This document shows positions 63,202-64,000 of a DNA stretch of 64,000 nucleotides, piece after piece (the stretch's first letter is position 1; every line of letters begins with the position of its first letter). The DNA lies in contig CAVQJJ010000002.1 of the NCBI GenBank assembly GCA_963712835.1, positions 744,001 through 808,000 of the forward strand. Reading direction: 5' to 3'. Position numbers and translations under genes: made by a program. The stretch comes from DATARH01 sp963712835 (GTDB lineage Bacteria; Pseudomonadota; Alphaproteobacteria; ATCC43930; CGMCC-115725). The notes under the pieces are model-generated. The model saw only the letters and a list, made by a program, of their open reading frames with translations. It searched no databases and was not told the DNA's origin.

Positions 63202-64000
63202 ATGCAGTCCAAAACTTACACGACCGAAGGCGGCGTTGAGGTCACGCGCGAGATCGTCGCGCGACCCTACAGCTCGGCCGACACGGCGCTCGCCGAGGCG
63301 CTCGATCGAAAACGCGGCGTGCTGTTCTCGTCGAGCTTCGAGTTTCCCGGCCGCTACACACGCTGGGACATGGGGTTTGTCGATCCGCCGCTGGCCTTTA
63401 TCGCGCGCGGCCGCGCCTTTGCGGTCGAGGCACTCAACCAGCGTGGCGCGGTGCTGATCGGCGCGATAGCCGGCGCGCTCGGAAAACTCGACGCGGTGGA
63501 GATGGCCCCCGTCACCGCGACCCGGCTCGACGGCACGATCCGCGAGTCGACGAAACGCTTCCCGGAGGAGCAGCGCAGCCGGCAGCCGAGCGTCTTCTCG
63601 GTGCTGCGCGCGCTGATCGCGCTGTTCAAAAGCGCCGAGGACGAGCATCTCGGCTTTTACGGCGCGTTCGGCTACGACCTCGTCTTCCAGTTTGAGCCGA
63701 TGCAACTTCGCCTGCCGCGCCTCGCGGACCAGCGCGACTTGGTGCTCTATCTGCCCGACGAAATCCTCATCGTTGATCACATGCGCCAGCACGCGGCGCA
63801 TTACCGCTACGAGTTCGAAGCCGGCGAGCGCTCGACCGACGGACTGCCGCGCGAGACCGAGGAGGCGCGCTACCGCCCCGACCTGATGCCCAAGACCCTG
63901 CCGCCGGAAAGCGATCACGCGCCCGGCGAATACCCGGGGCTGGTCGAGAGGGCAAAGCTCGCCTTCAAGCGCGGCGATTTGTTCGAGGTCGTGCCCGGCC
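63202..64000 (+). CDS. trpE: Anthranilate synthase component I (probable TrpE(G)), N-terminal part
   Basis: The first 266 codons are in view: MQSKTYTTEGGVEVTREIVA, SFEFPGRYTRWDMGFVDPPL (tryptophan-binding region), FYGAFGYDLVFQFEPMQL, ILIVDHMRQHAAHY and KRGDLFEVVPG at the edge. The N-terminus matches alphaproteobacterial TrpE(G) fusions, which add the TrpG glutaminase at the C-terminus, but that part lies outside the window. ATG 63202 has AAGGGG eight bases upstream. trpD and trpC are on the opposite strand about 1.5 kb away, so the trp genes are split. Confidence 0.93.
   Translation, partial: MQSKTYTTEGGVEVTREIVARPYSSADTALAEALDRKRGVLFSSSFEFPGRYTRWDMGFVDPPLAFIARGRAFAVEALNQRGAVLIGAIAGALGKLDAVEMAPVTATRLDGTIRESTKRFPEEQRSRQPSVFSVLRALIALFKSAEDEHLGFYGAFGYDLVFQFEPMQLRLPRLADQRDLVLYLPDEILIVDHMRQHAAHYRYEFEAGERSTDGLPRETEEARYRPDLMPKTLPPESDHAPGEYPGLVERAKLAFKRGDLFEVVPG

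Overview
The window is GC-rich bacterial chromosome from an alphaproteobacterium, probably a free-living, metabolically versatile soil or freshwater type (Rhodospirillales/Hyphomicrobiales-like; the genus cannot be fixed from sequence reading alone). The evidence is gene order and content: an lptF-lptG-lptD-surA-pdxA-rsmA block, pepA-holC, a four-gene queuosine operon, trpD-trpC-moaC-moeA order, and an anthranilate synthase preceded by a rhizobial-type leader peptide with three Trp codons.

Layout. 0-12.8 kb holds outer-membrane biogenesis and housekeeping genes: LPS transport, SurA, PdxA and RsmA on the minus strand, then divergent pepA-holC, a lipoprotein and an S10 carboxypeptidase. 12.8-17.3 kb is a nested mobile region. 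A long-palindrome repeat of about 210 bp (second copy at 43.8 kb) is split by a 4,204-bp IS1595-family transposon with 26-bp perfect terminal inverted repeats and an 8-bp target duplication. The transposon carries a dCTP-deaminase-like gene with a small coupled partner, an XRE regulator with palindromic sites upstream, a frameshifted transposase and unknown small proteins. 17.3-30.7 kb holds a DTW-domain tRNA modifier, an MFS pump, a fused four-domain CydDC-like ABC exporter with a cupin partner and a LysR regulator, decayed genes, and a MoxR/CoxE pair. 30.7-38.6 kb holds tatA, a serine hydrolase, minCDE, and queA-tgt-queF-queG headed by a PIG-L-type deacetylase.

38.7-58.1 kb is a catabolic accessory region: HpaB-type flavin hydroxylase, Tat-exported solute-binding protein, carboxymuconolactone-decarboxylase-like protein, aldo/keto reductase, Rieske oxygenase, luciferase-like monooxygenase, TauD-type dioxygenase, two MFS carriers, a TPP enzyme, a cupin and a GlcD-like flavoprotein. 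It also contains a fluoride riboswitch-terminator-crcB unit and ilvD. Palindromic extragenic repeats are scattered through it. 58.1-64 kb returns to core metabolism: moeA, an in-frame TrpC-MoaC fusion, trpD, a methyltransferase, a GFA-family protein, and the trp leader-attenuator with the start of trpE, which runs off the end.

The most notable items are the cargo-carrying IS1595 transposon (dCTP deaminase cargo and operator-like palindromes), the TrpC-MoaC fusion, the leaderless trp attenuator with a hairpin over the trpE ribosome-binding site, the 30-bp palindrome flanked by an 8-bp duplication inside the split repeat, and a cluster of four frameshifted genes.
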